13,970 bases of DNA from the NCBI GenBank assembly GCA_034435675.1, contig DAOTWP010000386.1, positions 1 to 13,970 on the forward strand, given 5' to 3'. This document shows, in pieces, positions 1 through 6,830 of the stretch. The notes under the pieces are model-generated. The model made no database searches. It was given only the letters and a program-made list of their open reading frames with translations, and was not told the DNA's origin. The position numbers were made by a program, and so were the translations under genes. The stretch comes from DAOTWP01 sp034435675. GTDB lineage: Bacteria; Chloroflexota; Anaerolineae; Aggregatilineales; Phototrophicaceae. Numbering within the stretch: the first letter of the stretch is position 1; every line of letters starts with the position of its first letter.

Positions 1-250
1 CTTCTTCCAGCGAACGCTCATAGGCTTCTGCAAGTGTTTCACGCGGACGCAGCATAAGGTAAATCAGCAGACCCGGTAGAGTAAGCACCATGACCATCAC
101 GGCAACGAGAATTTGCGCAAAGCTATCTCGCGAACGCGCACGCATGTCACGATACGTCCAGATGATCATCCCCAGCCAGAAGGCAGCAAGTACCATTCCG
201 CCATATACGGTAGCGACGAGTAACACATTACCTACCTGCTCCGCATCCAT
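1..250 (-). CDS. Small two-helix membrane protein, 5' part only
   Basis: Reading the minus strand from the ATG at 250-248 gives an uninterrupted frame of 83 codons that runs off the window edge. The protein starts MDAEQVGNVLLVATVYGG. It has one hydrophobic helix at about residues 9-33, a charged loop with RDMRARSRD, a second helix at about 46-66, and then RPRETLAEAYERSLEE. The pattern of a helix, a short Arg-rich loop, a helix and an acidic 'ETLAEAYERSLEE' segment is one I associate with Chloroflexota proteins that continue into a C-terminal zinc ribbon. That zinc ribbon would lie outside the window and is not seen. A GGAA sequence lies 8 bases before the ATG, and a promoter-like pair sits at 289-317. 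The gene is divergent from radC. Function is unknown. Confidence 0.7.
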   Translation of the reverse strand, partial: MDAEQVGNVLLVATVYGGMVLAAFWLGMIIWTYRDMRARSRDSFAQILVAVMVMVLTLPGLLIYLMLRPRETLAEAYERSLEE

Positions 251-288
251 ACTTGATTTCCGATTTGCAAGGTTCGCCAGTAAGTTTG

Positions 289-317
289 AGTATAGCAGCA
301 GGGTACAGACGGCGCAA
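289..317 (-). promoter_or_regulatory. Predicted sigma-70 promoter for the minus-strand membrane protein gene
   Basis: On the minus strand, TTGCGC (317-312) and TATACT (294-289) are separated by exactly 17 bases. The -10 matches the consensus at five of six positions; the -35 matches only in its TTG. The ATG lies about 40 bases downstream. This is prediction by eye only. Confidence 0.45.
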
Positions 318-330
318 TCATCACCAACTG

Positions 331-339
331 TGTTAGAAT
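331..339 (+). promoter_or_regulatory. Predicted extended -10 promoter for radC
   Basis: TGT followed by TAGAAT (334-339) forms an extended -10 (TGN-TATAAT type). It lies 30 bases before the radC ATG, giving a short leader of about 24 bases. No convincing -35 is visible, which is tolerable for an extended -10 promoter. It is back to back with the minus-strand promoter at 289-317. Confidence 0.4.
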
Positions 340-369
340 GCAGCCACTAATTAACAACGGACAGCAGCC

Positions 370-1098
370 ATGCTTGATCCAGAAGAAAACTTGTCCATCC
401 ATGATATTCCAGAGGCTGACCGCCCGCGAGAACGACTGCTAACACAGGGCGCCAATGCGCTTTCGACGGCAGAACTGCTGGCAATCATCCTGCGCAGCGG
501 GACGGCACAGGAAAATGCCCTGCGCCTTGCACAACGTATCCTGGCACACTACGGCAGTTTGCAGCATCTGGCACAGGCGTCTGCCGCAGAACTGACACAA
601 ATCAAAGGATTGGGAGATGCCAAAGTTGCCCAGATGATCGCCGCCATTGAATTTGGCAAACGATTGACCACAGAAAAAGTGCCGGAACGCCCACAGATTA
701 CCAGTGCAGCAGAAGCGGCGGCGCTGGTTATGGACATGGGCAGTTTGCCGCAGGAACATGTACGCGTGATTCTGCTGGATATGGCACGCCGCGTCATTGC
801 AATCCCGACCATTTACATCGGTACGATCAATGCTTCTGTGCTGCGCGTGTCCGAAATCTTCCGTGAAGCTATCACCCGCAACGTGCCGGCAATCATTCTG
901 GCGCATAACCACCCGTCAGGGGATGCCACTCCGTCGCCGGAGGACGTGGACATGACACGCACGCTCATCAGCGCCGGCAATCTACTCGATATCATCCTCG
1001 TCGACCACCTGATTATCGGTCACAATCACTGGGTTTCGCTAAGAACGATGGGGTTGGCGTTTAAGGGCAGGAAAACCCACTACTCTACCCCGGAGTAG
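370..1098 (+). CDS. radC: RadC family protein (JAB/MPN domain)
   Basis: The 242-residue product has the standard RadC build. The N-terminal region has the family segment RPRERLLTQGANALSTAELLA. A helix-hairpin-helix segment (IKGLGDAKVAQ) starts near residue 78. A C-terminal JAB1/MPN+ metalloprotease-like domain carries E162 (SEIFREA) and the JAMM signature H179-N-H181-P-S-G-D185, followed by TPSPEDV and the family C-terminal LVDHLIIGHNHWVSLRTMGL. All the metal-ligand positions of a JAMM centre are intact. Length is normal for the family. RadC was historically linked to DNA repair, but its biochemical role is not settled; peptidase or nuclease-associated activity has been inferred from the fold. 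No strong Shine-Dalgarno sequence precedes the ATG. The gene converges on the FecR-like gene with only 18 bases between stop codons. Confidence 0.95.
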   Translation: MLDPEENLSIHDIPEADRPRERLLTQGANALSTAELLAIILRSGTAQENALRLAQRILAHYGSLQHLAQASAAELTQIKGLGDAKVAQMIAAIEFGKRLTTEKVPERPQITSAAEAAALVMDMGSLPQEHVRVILLDMARRVIAIPTIYIGTINASVLRVSEIFREAITRNVPAIILAHNHPSGDATPSPEDVDMTRTLISAGNLLDIILVDHLIIGHNHWVSLRTMGLAFKGRKTHYSTPE

Positions 1099-1116
1099 CA
1101 ACCGGTGGTGCCGTTG

Positions 1117-2487
1117 TTACCCGCCTGTCTGACCGGCAAACAGGGACATCTCACTGATATAAGCATCGTACTGGTGTCCTGAGGCGTAAACGTTCACGCT
1201 GATGATGACGCGGGGCTGCTGTTCCGGCGGCAGCACGGCAAAGAGGTTATCGCTCTCAAATGTATACCACATCCCGGCATTAATCTGCTGGTGTTCGCGC
1301 GTACAGCTGTTGCAGCTCAGCGGGTATCCAAGCTGAGTATCATTGCTGGTGTAAAAACCCTGATACCAGCGCTGGCTGCGCCCGTTAATATCCTCATAAT
1401 CGATCCTAAACATAATCGGACATTCGCTGGCATCAAATCCGCAACCGCTGAGTGAATGACCGGCAATGAAGAAGGTTGCGCGCAGCATCAGGAAAGTATA
1501 ATTACTGACATCGCCAATCTCACTGGAGGGACGCTGCTGGCACAGGGTTGCGCCATGCGATGTTGCGTTATCAGCACGAAGCAAATGCAGCGCTGGGCGA
1601 CCATCAACAAACACAACACTGTATGCGCCGGGCGGCTCATAACGCGCGCCCGGATCACATGCCCAGCTCACGGCAAGCTGGCGCACCTCGCCGAAAACCG
1701 GGCGCGTCTCGAACACCTCTTCAAATGTGCTGTTACTGAGCAGATCAACATAGGCGGCACGCAAATCAATCATGGAAGGGGCATTAGCAATATCAACCAC
1801 CCCCTGCTGACCTTCAGGAATAGAACGTGTATGCTGGCGATCAGGGGAAATAACTGTCGCCTGCCCTTCCTGATTGATCACCGTCACCCGGCGGGGTGAG
1901 GCGCTAATGATGTACCGTCCGCTGTGCGTGATCTGAATCAGGTGCCCGGTACTAGTCCAGACATTAAGCTGAACCTGAGTGTTTCTATCGGCGCTTTCAC
2001 TGCGCAGCACAAATACATCCAGTTCGCCCTCAAAATTTGCCAATGTGACTGTGTAACTATCCGCATTCCATTCAAAACGCGGGCGGGCTGCATCTCGCAG
2101 TTGAAACGACGTGCTGCCCTTGACCGTCACCGACGCAATCAGACTACCGCCCTCGTAGGGATCGTGAAACGAGAGTGTCGCTTGAGCAAGTGAATCGGTG
2201 CTAATCCGGCTGGATAGCGACAATGGACGCTGCGCGCGTTCCGCGCTTTCGGTGGAATCTGACCCAACAACCACTACCGTGCCTTTGCCAACCTGAAGCT
2301 GAGCGTCCATCGGGACGGTGGAACCGAACAGAAAATAGTGCACGCCAATGGTCGTGAATACACAGAGCGTACAAAAGATGGCAAAGGCAATCAGCAGGAT
2401 GCCCCATGCAACACGTTCAGGATGCAGCGGCATCTTGATCTCTAAAGTCTCGGTAACCAGTGTCCGATTTGCCACGCTTGCGCTCAC
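1117..2487 (-). CDS. Membrane-anchored extracytoplasmic protein with FecR-like region
   Basis: The frame opens at GTG 2487 and encodes 456 residues. An alternative ATG at 2433-2431 would give a product starting MPLHPERVAWG, which fits a membrane protein N-terminus equally well. One hydrophobic segment at about residues 26-53 anchors an otherwise soluble protein, probably N-in/C-out. Residues of roughly 60-240 are beta-rich with FecR-like features: GTVVVV near the start, then ASVTVKGSTSFQLRD, and later ITHSGRYIISA and VTVINQEGQATV before a segment ending in IPEGQQGVVDI. This resembles the extracytoplasmic FecR fold seen in sigma-factor regulators and stand-alone envelope proteins. Residues of about 255-456 form a second beta-rich domain with several Cys and many aromatics, possibly a carbohydrate-binding-type jelly roll. 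No sigma factor gene lies next to it, so classical FecR signalling is not supported here. Divergent from yebC. Confidence 0.75.
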   Translation of the reverse strand: MSASVANRTLVTETLEIKMPLHPERVAWGILLIAFAIFCTLCVFTTIGVHYFLFGSTVPMDAQLQVGKGTVVVVGSDSTESAERAQRPLSLSSRISTDSLAQATLSFHDPYEGGSLIASVTVKGSTSFQLRDAARPRFEWNADSYTVTLANFEGELDVFVLRSESADRNTQVQLNVWTSTGHLIQITHSGRYIISASPRRVTVINQEGQATVISPDRQHTRSIPEGQQGVVDIANAPSMIDLRAAYVDLLSNSTFEEVFETRPVFGEVRQLAVSWACDPGARYEPPGAYSVVFVDGRPALHLLRADNATSHGATLCQQRPSSEIGDVSNYTFLMLRATFFIAGHSLSGCGFDASECPIMFRIDYEDINGRSQRWYQGFYTSNDTQLGYPLSCNSCTREHQQINAGMWYTFESDNLFAVLPPEQQPRVIISVNVYASGHQYDAYISEMSLFAGQTGG

Positions 2488-2519
2488 TTGCTTGACTCTG
2501 CCTGCAGATTGGTAGCTGG

Positions 2520-2525
2520 ATTATA
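2520..2525 (-). promoter_or_regulatory. Predicted -10 box for the FecR-like gene
   Basis: The minus strand reads a perfect TATAAT at 2525-2520, about 33 bases before the GTG start at 2487. No good -35 is visible at the usual distance. The perfect hexamer and its position in the divergent intergenic gap support it. Confidence 0.45.
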
Positions 2526-2596
2526 GCACGAGCACACGGCAGCGCTCTACTGCGGGAATGGACGTCTGGCGCGCGACTGGCTGTTATGCGCCAACC

Positions 2597-2626
2597 TCGA
2601 CTTACGTTAAGCGGTTCGGGTATAAT
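2597..2626 (+). promoter_or_regulatory. Predicted sigma-70 promoter for the yebC-ruvCA cluster
   Basis: TCGACT (2597-2602) and a perfect TATAAT (2621-2626) are separated by 18 bases. The yebC ATG at 2679 lies about 52 bases downstream of the -10. The box falls inside a longer open frame that begins at 2586, which argues that the upstream ATG is not the true start. Confidence 0.55.
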
Positions 2627-2678
2627 CTGTAACTACATCAGAGTGATCATTAATAGAGCAAATGGAGAAAACAGTGCA

Positions 2679-3437
2679 ATGTCTGGACATAGTAAGTGGT
2701 CGACAATTAAGCGTAAGAAAGGCGCAGAAGATGCCAAACGCGGCAAGGTCTTCACACGACTGGCACGGGACATCATGCTGGCAGCGCGAGAAAGTGGCGG
2801 GGACGAAAACAGCAACCCAAAGCTGAAACTCGCGGTCGGCAAAGCAAAAGCCGCGAACATGCCCAAAGACAACATTGAGCGGGCAATCAAGCGCGGCACA
2901 GGTGAGCTTGATGATGGCACCCAGATGGAAGAAATCACCTATGAAGGTTATGGACCGGACGGTGTCGCCTTCCTCGTCGACGTGCTAACAGACAACAAGA
3001 ATCGCTCCCTTTCGGAAGTCAAGCGTTCCTTCAACCGCGCAGGCGGCAGCCTCGCTTCTGCTGGTTCGGTGATGTGGCAGTTCGAACAAAAAGGCTACTT
3101 CTCAATCAAGGCGGATGGTGTGGACTTTGATGAACTGTTCATGCTCGCCGCTGAAGCAGGAGCAGACGATGTTGCCGCCGAAGACGATGAGAGTATCAGC
3201 ATCTATACTCCCCGTGAATTGTTTGCTGCCGTTGAAACCGTGATCACCGAGAACAATTTCGAAATCCTTGAAGCTGAACTTCAGTGGGAAGCAAAGAATC
3301 AAACCGAGGTCAGCGCTGAAGCTGCCGTAAAGAACCTGAAGCTGCAGGAAGCGCTGGAAGAACTCGATGATGTGCAGGCAGTCTCGTCCAATCTGCTGAT
3401 TACGGACGAAGCGGTTGCCGCGTTCGAAACTGCCTGA
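2679..3437 (+). CDS. yebC: YebC/TACO1 family protein
   Basis: The 252-residue protein begins MSGHSKWSTIKRKKG, the hallmark N-terminus of the YebC/TACO1 family (DUF28). It continues through the conserved stretches FTRLARDIMLAARE and NPKLKLAVGKAKAANMPKDNIERAIKRG, YEGYGPDG, LTDNKNRSLSEVKRSFNRAGG and the GSVMWQFEQKGYF segment. The length is normal. The in-frame ATG at 2586 was rejected because the MSGHSKW start is the family start, GGAG at 2664-2667 serves it, and a promoter lies between the two. YebC was long described as a transcription regulator; its mitochondrial relative TACO1 and more recent bacterial work point to a translation role at proline-rich stalling sequences. It heads a cluster in which its TGA overlaps the ruvC ATG by one base, a very common yebC-ruvC arrangement. 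Confidence 0.97.
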   Translation: MSGHSKWSTIKRKKGAEDAKRGKVFTRLARDIMLAARESGGDENSNPKLKLAVGKAKAANMPKDNIERAIKRGTGELDDGTQMEEITYEGYGPDGVAFLVDVLTDNKNRSLSEVKRSFNRAGGSLASAGSVMWQFEQKGYFSIKADGVDFDELFMLAAEAGADDVAAEDDESISIYTPRELFAAVETVITENNFEILEAELQWEAKNQTEVSAEAAVKNLKLQEALEELDDVQAVSSNLLITDEAVAAFETA

Positions 3438-3925
3438 TGCGCTGTCTTGGGATTGACCCCGGTACGGCGACAATCGGATTCGGGCTGGTCGAAGAACTTG
3501 CTGATGGTAGTCTTGTGGCGGTGCATTTTGGTGTGATCAAAACTGCGCCCAACCTGCCGATGTGGACGCGCCTGAAGATCATTCATGACGATCTTCAGGC
3601 GCTCGTTCGCCAGTACCAACCGGATCGCGCGGCAGTTGAAGAACTGTTCTTCGCCAAAAACGTCACTACAGCGATTACGGTAGCGCAGGGTCGCGGGGTG
3701 ATTCTGCTGGCGCTGGCTGAAACCGGAATAGACATCGCAGAGTATAAACCTAACGAGGTTAAACAGTCGGTTTCCGGCTACGGTGGTGCGCAGAAGCCGC
3801 AGGTTCAGGAGATGGTGCGCGTTCTGCTTGGGATGGAAGCCATTCCCCGTCCTGATGACGCGGCAGATGCGCTGGCAATTGCCATTACCGATCTACACAA
3901 TGTGCGCTTTAGTGGCTTGATGTGA
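3437..3925 (+). CDS. ruvC: Crossover junction endodeoxyribonuclease RuvC
   Basis: RuvC resolves Holliday junctions by paired nicking during recombinational repair, working with RuvAB. The 162-residue product has the RNase H-like fold markers: MRCLGIDPGTATIGFG at the N-terminus with catalytic D7, AAVEELFFAKN with E68, and the C-terminal RPDDAADALAIAIT with D141 and D144. These match the four acidic residues of the E. coli enzyme (D7, E66, D138, D141). Length is typical. The start codon overlaps the yebC stop (TGATG) and has no clear ribosome binding site of its own, so translational coupling to yebC is likely. It is followed by ruvA after 15 bases. Confidence 0.97.
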   Translation: MRCLGIDPGTATIGFGLVEELADGSLVAVHFGVIKTAPNLPMWTRLKIIHDDLQALVRQYQPDRAAVEELFFAKNVTTAITVAQGRGVILLALAETGIDIAEYKPNEVKQSVSGYGGAQKPQVQEMVRVLLGMEAIPRPDDAADALAIAITDLHNVRFSGLM

Positions 3926-3940
3926 GCAAAGGCTGCCACC

Positions 3941-4516
3941 ATGATTGCTAGCATTGAGGGTAGAATCAGCACCAGCGGCAAAGACTACATGATCGTTGCA
4001 GTTGGTGGCATAGGTTACAAAGTATTCGTCCCGCATTCGGCATTTGAGCATGTTGTTGATGAGCGCGTTTTTTTGCACACGCTGCTGATTGTGCGCGAAG
4101 ACTCGCTGACTTTATACGGCTTCGGCACAGCCGCAGAACGCGAAGTGTTTGAAACGCTCATCGCGGTCAATGGCGTGGGTCCGCGCATAGCGCTGGCAAT
4201 TCTCAGCACGCTGAGCATAGATAACCTGCGCAACGCCGTGATGAGTGACCGCGCGGAAATTTTGACGCGCGTGCCGGGCATTGGCAAAAAGACCGCCCAG
4301 AAGATTCTGCTGGAAATCAAGGATAAGATCGCCGTCGGGTTAGATGCTGTACCGGTAGACAGCTTTGCGGACAGCATCAACAGCGATGTGATGGATACCC
4401 TGATAGCGCTAGGGTACAGTATCGTGGAAGCGCAGACTGCGATACAATCACTACCGTCAGATGCACCCAAAGATGTTGAAGAGCGCGTCCGATTAGCATT
4501 GCAGTATTTCCTGTAG
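3941..4516 (+). CDS. ruvA: Holliday junction DNA helicase subunit RuvA
   Basis: RuvA binds four-way junctions as a tetramer and loads the RuvB motor. The 191-residue product begins MIASIEGRI with an OB-fold domain (about residues 1-64) that includes VGGIGYKVFVP and LYGFGT. Two helix-hairpin-helix motifs follow, NGVGPRIALAIL from about residue 77 and VPGIGKKTAQKILLE from about residue 111. The C-terminal domain III (about 145-191), which contacts RuvB, has DVMDTLIALGYS and ends VRLALQYFL. All three domains are present. AAAGG ahead of the ATG serves as ribosome binding site. No ruvB follows; a PqqD-like gene begins 16 bases later. Confidence 0.97.
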   Translation: MIASIEGRISTSGKDYMIVAVGGIGYKVFVPHSAFEHVVDERVFLHTLLIVREDSLTLYGFGTAAEREVFETLIAVNGVGPRIALAILSTLSIDNLRNAVMSDRAEILTRVPGIGKKTAQKILLEIKDKIAVGLDAVPVDSFADSINSDVMDTLIALGYSIVEAQTAIQSLPSDAPKDVEERVRLALQYFL

Positions 4517-4532
4517 GATTTCGTAGGGAGCC

Positions 4533-4910
4533 ATGATGGCGTCGTCCTTAGATCAATACCCACAACGCGACGGATTGTTCCGAATTCTGCCAGAGGGCGT
4601 GGCGGTGAGCAACCGCTACGACGGGCGCATTGTGCTGCTTGATGCAATGAGCAGTGAAATCTGGCTGCGTGTTGATGGTCGGACGACTTTACGCGACATC
4701 GCCGATGATGTTGCCGGCATGAACGGGCAGCCGACGAGCGTCATTCTGCGCGCAGTGGCGGCACTCGCTGTAATCCTGAACAGCGAAGGCATCCTCTATC
4801 CACAGGATTCGCCAGCCGACCTGCCCTACCATCTAGCACTGCCCCAAGAAAACCAGGACACACACCGCATGCGCGAAAGCATGGCGAAATCGGGCTGGCT
4901 GGATGAATAG
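4533..4910 (+). CDS. PqqD-like small protein
   Basis: The 125-residue product (124 if the second ATG at 4536 is used) has a PqqD-type core. Residues of about 15-95 read FRILPEGVAVSNRYDGRIVLLD, then SSEIWLRVDGRTTLRDIADDVAG and a helical segment ending in LNSEGILYP. PqqD-fold proteins are winged-helix peptide-binding modules (RiPP recognition elements) that present precursor peptides to radical SAM or other modifying enzymes. No radical SAM gene, precursor peptide or PQQ gene is visible nearby, so a RiPP role is not supported by context and the family call rests on sequence feel alone. GGGAG at 4526-4530 is only two bases from the first ATG but five from the second, which makes 4536 the better start. 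It sits between ruvA (16 bases) and thyX (30 bases), apparently co-transcribed. Confidence 0.6.
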   Translation: MMASSLDQYPQRDGLFRILPEGVAVSNRYDGRIVLLDAMSSEIWLRVDGRTTLRDIADDVAGMNGQPTSVILRAVAALAVILNSEGILYPQDSPADLPYHLALPQENQDTHRMRESMAKSGWLDE

Positions 4911-4940
4911 CGTGCAGATGGGCTATAGAGGAGTAAGCGG

Positions 4941-5669
4941 GTGAGCGACTCACTCATTGGACGGCGTGTGAACGTCCTCGACAAAGGGTGGATTGAACTT
5001 GTAGACCTGATGCCGCATCCAGACAGCGGTATCTCCGGAGATATGGCAATTGTCAACGCAGCGCGGGTCAGCTTTCTGGGAGAAAGCAAGGGTCCTGAAC
5101 GGGACAAAAAGCTGCTGCTTTACCTGCTGCGCAATCACCATACCTCCCCGTTTGAGATGGTCGAGTTTAAATTTCGCGCCCATGCCCCGCTGGTCACGTG
5201 GTGGCAGTGGGTGCGGCATCGCACATGGAACATGAATGCACAGTCGGGGCGGTATACGCCTTTTGAGGAAAACGACTTCTATGTGCCTGAGGTCTGGCGC
5301 AGACAGTCGCAGGATAACAAACAGGCAAGCGAAGGCGCAGTGGATGCGGACAGCAACCAGGCGCTGACGCAGAAACTGCGGGATCATTATCAGCAGAGCT
5401 TCGCGCTGTACCAGGATGCGCTGGATCGCGGCGTATCCAAAGAGATGGCACGCCTGTTTCTGCCGGGCTTCGGTGTCTATTACACATGGGTCATGAAAAT
5501 AGACGCGCACAACCTGATGCATTTCCTCCGTCTGAGAATGGCAGAGGATGCCCAGTACGAAATTCGCGTTTACGCGCAGGCAATCTACGAACACTTCTTC
5601 AAATCTACGCTTCCCTGGACGGCAGAAGCGTTCGAAGAATATGTGCTGCAACCAAAAGCAGGCGGCTAA
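4941..5669 (+). CDS. thyX: Flavin-dependent thymidylate synthase ThyX
   Basis: ThyX converts dUMP to dTMP using methylenetetrahydrofolate, FAD and NADPH. The 242-residue product has the ThyX signature RHRx7S at R92-H-R94 to S102, followed by G-R104-Y. It also has the family features NAARVSF near residue 40, RNHHTSPFEMVEFKF upstream, ARLFLPGFGVYYTWVMKIDAHNLMHFLRLRM near the C-terminus, and DAQYEIRVYA. The start is GTG at 4941, supported by AGAGGAG at 4927-4933 with 7-base spacing. Within the signature, the frequently seen Ser and Glu of RHRxxSxNExS are replaced (RHRTWNMNAQS), while the core residues defining the motif remain. It is the last gene of the yebC-ruvCA cluster. No thyA is seen in the window, as expected where ThyX is used. 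Confidence 0.95.
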   Translation: MSDSLIGRRVNVLDKGWIELVDLMPHPDSGISGDMAIVNAARVSFLGESKGPERDKKLLLYLLRNHHTSPFEMVEFKFRAHAPLVTWWQWVRHRTWNMNAQSGRYTPFEENDFYVPEVWRRQSQDNKQASEGAVDADSNQALTQKLRDHYQQSFALYQDALDRGVSKEMARLFLPGFGVYYTWVMKIDAHNLMHFLRLRMAEDAQYEIRVYAQAIYEHFFKSTLPWTAEAFEEYVLQPKAGG

Positions 5670-5690
5670 CGCTCTGCTTCCTAGTGCGCT

Positions 5691-5773
5691 AATAGTCTTT
5701 GGTTTAACCCGGCTTGCTGAACAAGGGGATCAATCCCCTTGCCCGGTATTAGGGATTGATACCAGAATAGTCT
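5691..5773. repeat. Palindromic intergenic element with 8-base flanking direct repeats
   Basis: AATAGTCT occurs at 5691-5698 and again at 5766-5773. The 67 bases between them form an imperfect long inverted repeat. The ends are TTGGTTTAACCC on one side and, read on the other strand, CTGGTATCAATCCC. The inside contains a CCGG-rich pair (5709-5713 and 5741-5746) and a perfect palindrome at 5722-5741 (arms CAAGGGGAT and ATCCCCTTG). An alternative hairpin pairs ATCAATCCC (5729-5737) with GGGATTGAT (5752-5760), so the two stems are mutually exclusive. The layout resembles a small MITE- or REP-like element. It may also act as a bidirectional terminator between the converging thyX and lipoprotein genes, though no T-run follows either stem. 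The right direct repeat overlaps the lipoprotein stop codon. Confidence 0.5.
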
Positions 5774-6359
5774 ACTGCGGCACCAGCCGAAAACCAATCG
5801 CAATACACATCTGTTGCTCTCGGTTATCCACCGGGTAGACTTCCCAACCATAAGTAGCTCCAGCGCTAAACAGGAACGACTCGAATGTATAGGAGGTTTC
5901 CGCTGTAAAGATCGGCGGGGTGAGTTCCGTATTGCGGTCGGCGTCATTCCACAGACGAACACGATAGCTGACAGCCCCCTCTACCGCCGTCCACGCAACT
6001 GTTGGCGCTTCGCCCAACCGGAAACGCTCAACAGAACGGCTCTCATCCACCGTAAACGTACCACAGGCATCCAGGGGTGTCGGCAACGGCGGTTGAGTTG
6101 CCGCAGAAGTTGGCGAAGGCGGAAGCGGCGTCGAGCTGGGTGACTGGGTAGCTGTCGGCACGGGGGGCAGTGTGGCGCGCGGAACCAGTGTAGGGCGTTC
6201 AGTGGGTGATGCAGATGGTTCTGCGGGCTGCACCTCTGCTGTTGCACCTGTCTCGATTTGTGCCTGTGTTGGCAGGGGAGCAGGTGTCCCTTCAGTTGAA
6301 CCGCAAGCGGTAATAACAACAAGCGCTACTCCTAAAACCAGCAGCAGTCTTCTAGACAT
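5772..6359 (-). CDS. Secreted lipoprotein with Pro/Thr/Ser linker and Fn3-like C-terminus
   Basis: The 195-residue product starts with a lipoprotein signal, MSRRLLLVLGVALVVITAC, with lipobox I-T-A-C19. Residues 20 to about 97 form a low-complexity linker rich in Pro, Thr, Ser and Ala. The folded C-terminal part (about 98-195) has a beta-sandwich pattern resembling fibronectin type III or Ig-like domains: PTVAWTAVEGAVSYRVRLWND, TSYTFES and TYGWEVYPVD. It has two Cys (near 99 and 185) that could pair. Function is unknown; the design suits a surface-tethered binding or structural protein. AGGAG lies 5-6 bases before the ATG. It starts 33 bases after the membrane protein gene in the same orientation and is the last gene of the haemoglobin operon. 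The stop lies inside a repeat at 5766-5773. Confidence 0.8.
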   Translation of the reverse strand: MSRRLLLVLGVALVVITACGSTEGTPAPLPTQAQIETGATAEVQPAEPSASPTERPTLVPRATLPPVPTATQSPSSTPLPPSPTSAATQPPLPTPLDACGTFTVDESRSVERFRLGEAPTVAWTAVEGAVSYRVRLWNDADRNTELTPPIFTAETSYTFESFLFSAGATYGWEVYPVDNREQQMCIAIGFRLVPQ

Positions 6360-6392
6360 CAGCTTCTCCTACTCAATAGCACTGAGCGCAAA

Positions 6393-6830
6393 TCAACTTG
6401 TGGCAGACCCGGTAAACATGCCATACAACATTAGAAACGCGACAAAAATGATGATGAACACCCCCCCGATAAAATACCACATTACCACAGGACGCGCAGG
6501 CGGTTGTTCCCCAGCCCAACCCACGATAAGCACCCACCCTAGGACGAACATGGCAACACCAGCGAGTGCCGACACCAGCGACGGCAATAGCGTGGTTTGT
6601 GGGCTATAAAACAGGATCAGATAAAGATGGTCCACAAGGGGAAACAGCGCCGCGACTAATGTCAGGGCAAACATGCTGATCATACCAATCCGCACCATAC
6701 GTGGCAGCGCAATGACACGCTGCGCCACTGTTGGTTCTGGCTCAGGGGTGGCTTTCACCGTTGGCTTTACACCGCGTGCCGCTTTTGACAACGTGCCCGC
6801 TTTAGTGGACACTGCTTTTTTCTTGCTCAT
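6393..6830 (-). CDS. Small three-helix membrane protein
   Basis: The 145-residue product has a positively charged, Lys/Thr/Pro-rich N-terminal tail (about residues 1-38) that is probably cytoplasmic. Three hydrophobic helices follow, at about 46-74, 80-105 and 113-138. The second is Gly-rich (LAGVAMFVLGWVLIVGWAG). I recognise no family motif. Its ATG overlaps the stop of the upstream haemoglobin gene by four bases (ATGA), which strongly implies co-transcription and translational coupling. The Lys-rich N-terminus and the lack of a signal peptide point to an integral inner membrane protein. A link with the globin in respiration or gas sensing is conceivable, but only the gene order supports it. 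Confidence 0.75.
   Translation of the reverse strand: MSKKKAVSTKAGTLSKAARGVKPTVKATPEPEPTVAQRVIALPRMVRIGMISMFALTLVAALFPLVDHLYLILFYSPQTTLLPSLVSALAGVAMFVLGWVLIVGWAGEQPPARPVVMWYFIGGVFIIIFVAFLMLYGMFTGSATS

Noticed and set aside
90..350. Open frame of 86 codons on the plus strand
   Set aside because: It lies opposite the minus-strand two-helix membrane protein gene and its promoter; composition is not protein-like and there is no ribosome binding site.
1099..1116. Possible bulged hairpin (CAACCGG with CCGTTG) between the converging radC and FecR-like genes
   Set aside because: The stem is short, has a bulge and lacks a T-run in either direction; too weak to call a terminator.
2586..2678. 31-codon upstream extension of yebC
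   Set aside because: The family start MSGHSKW is at 2679 with GGAG ahead of it, and the TATAAT promoter box lies inside the extension.
4015..4647. Minus-strand open frame of 210 codons across ruvA and the PqqD-like gene
   Set aside because: It spans two genes with clear plus-strand support and is Ser/Arg/Thr-rich with no domain.
4950..5651. Minus-strand open frame of 233 codons opposite thyX
   Set aside because: ThyX motifs are unambiguous on the plus strand; the antisense frame has no recognisable domain and is Cys/His/Arg-rich in a way typical of shadow frames.
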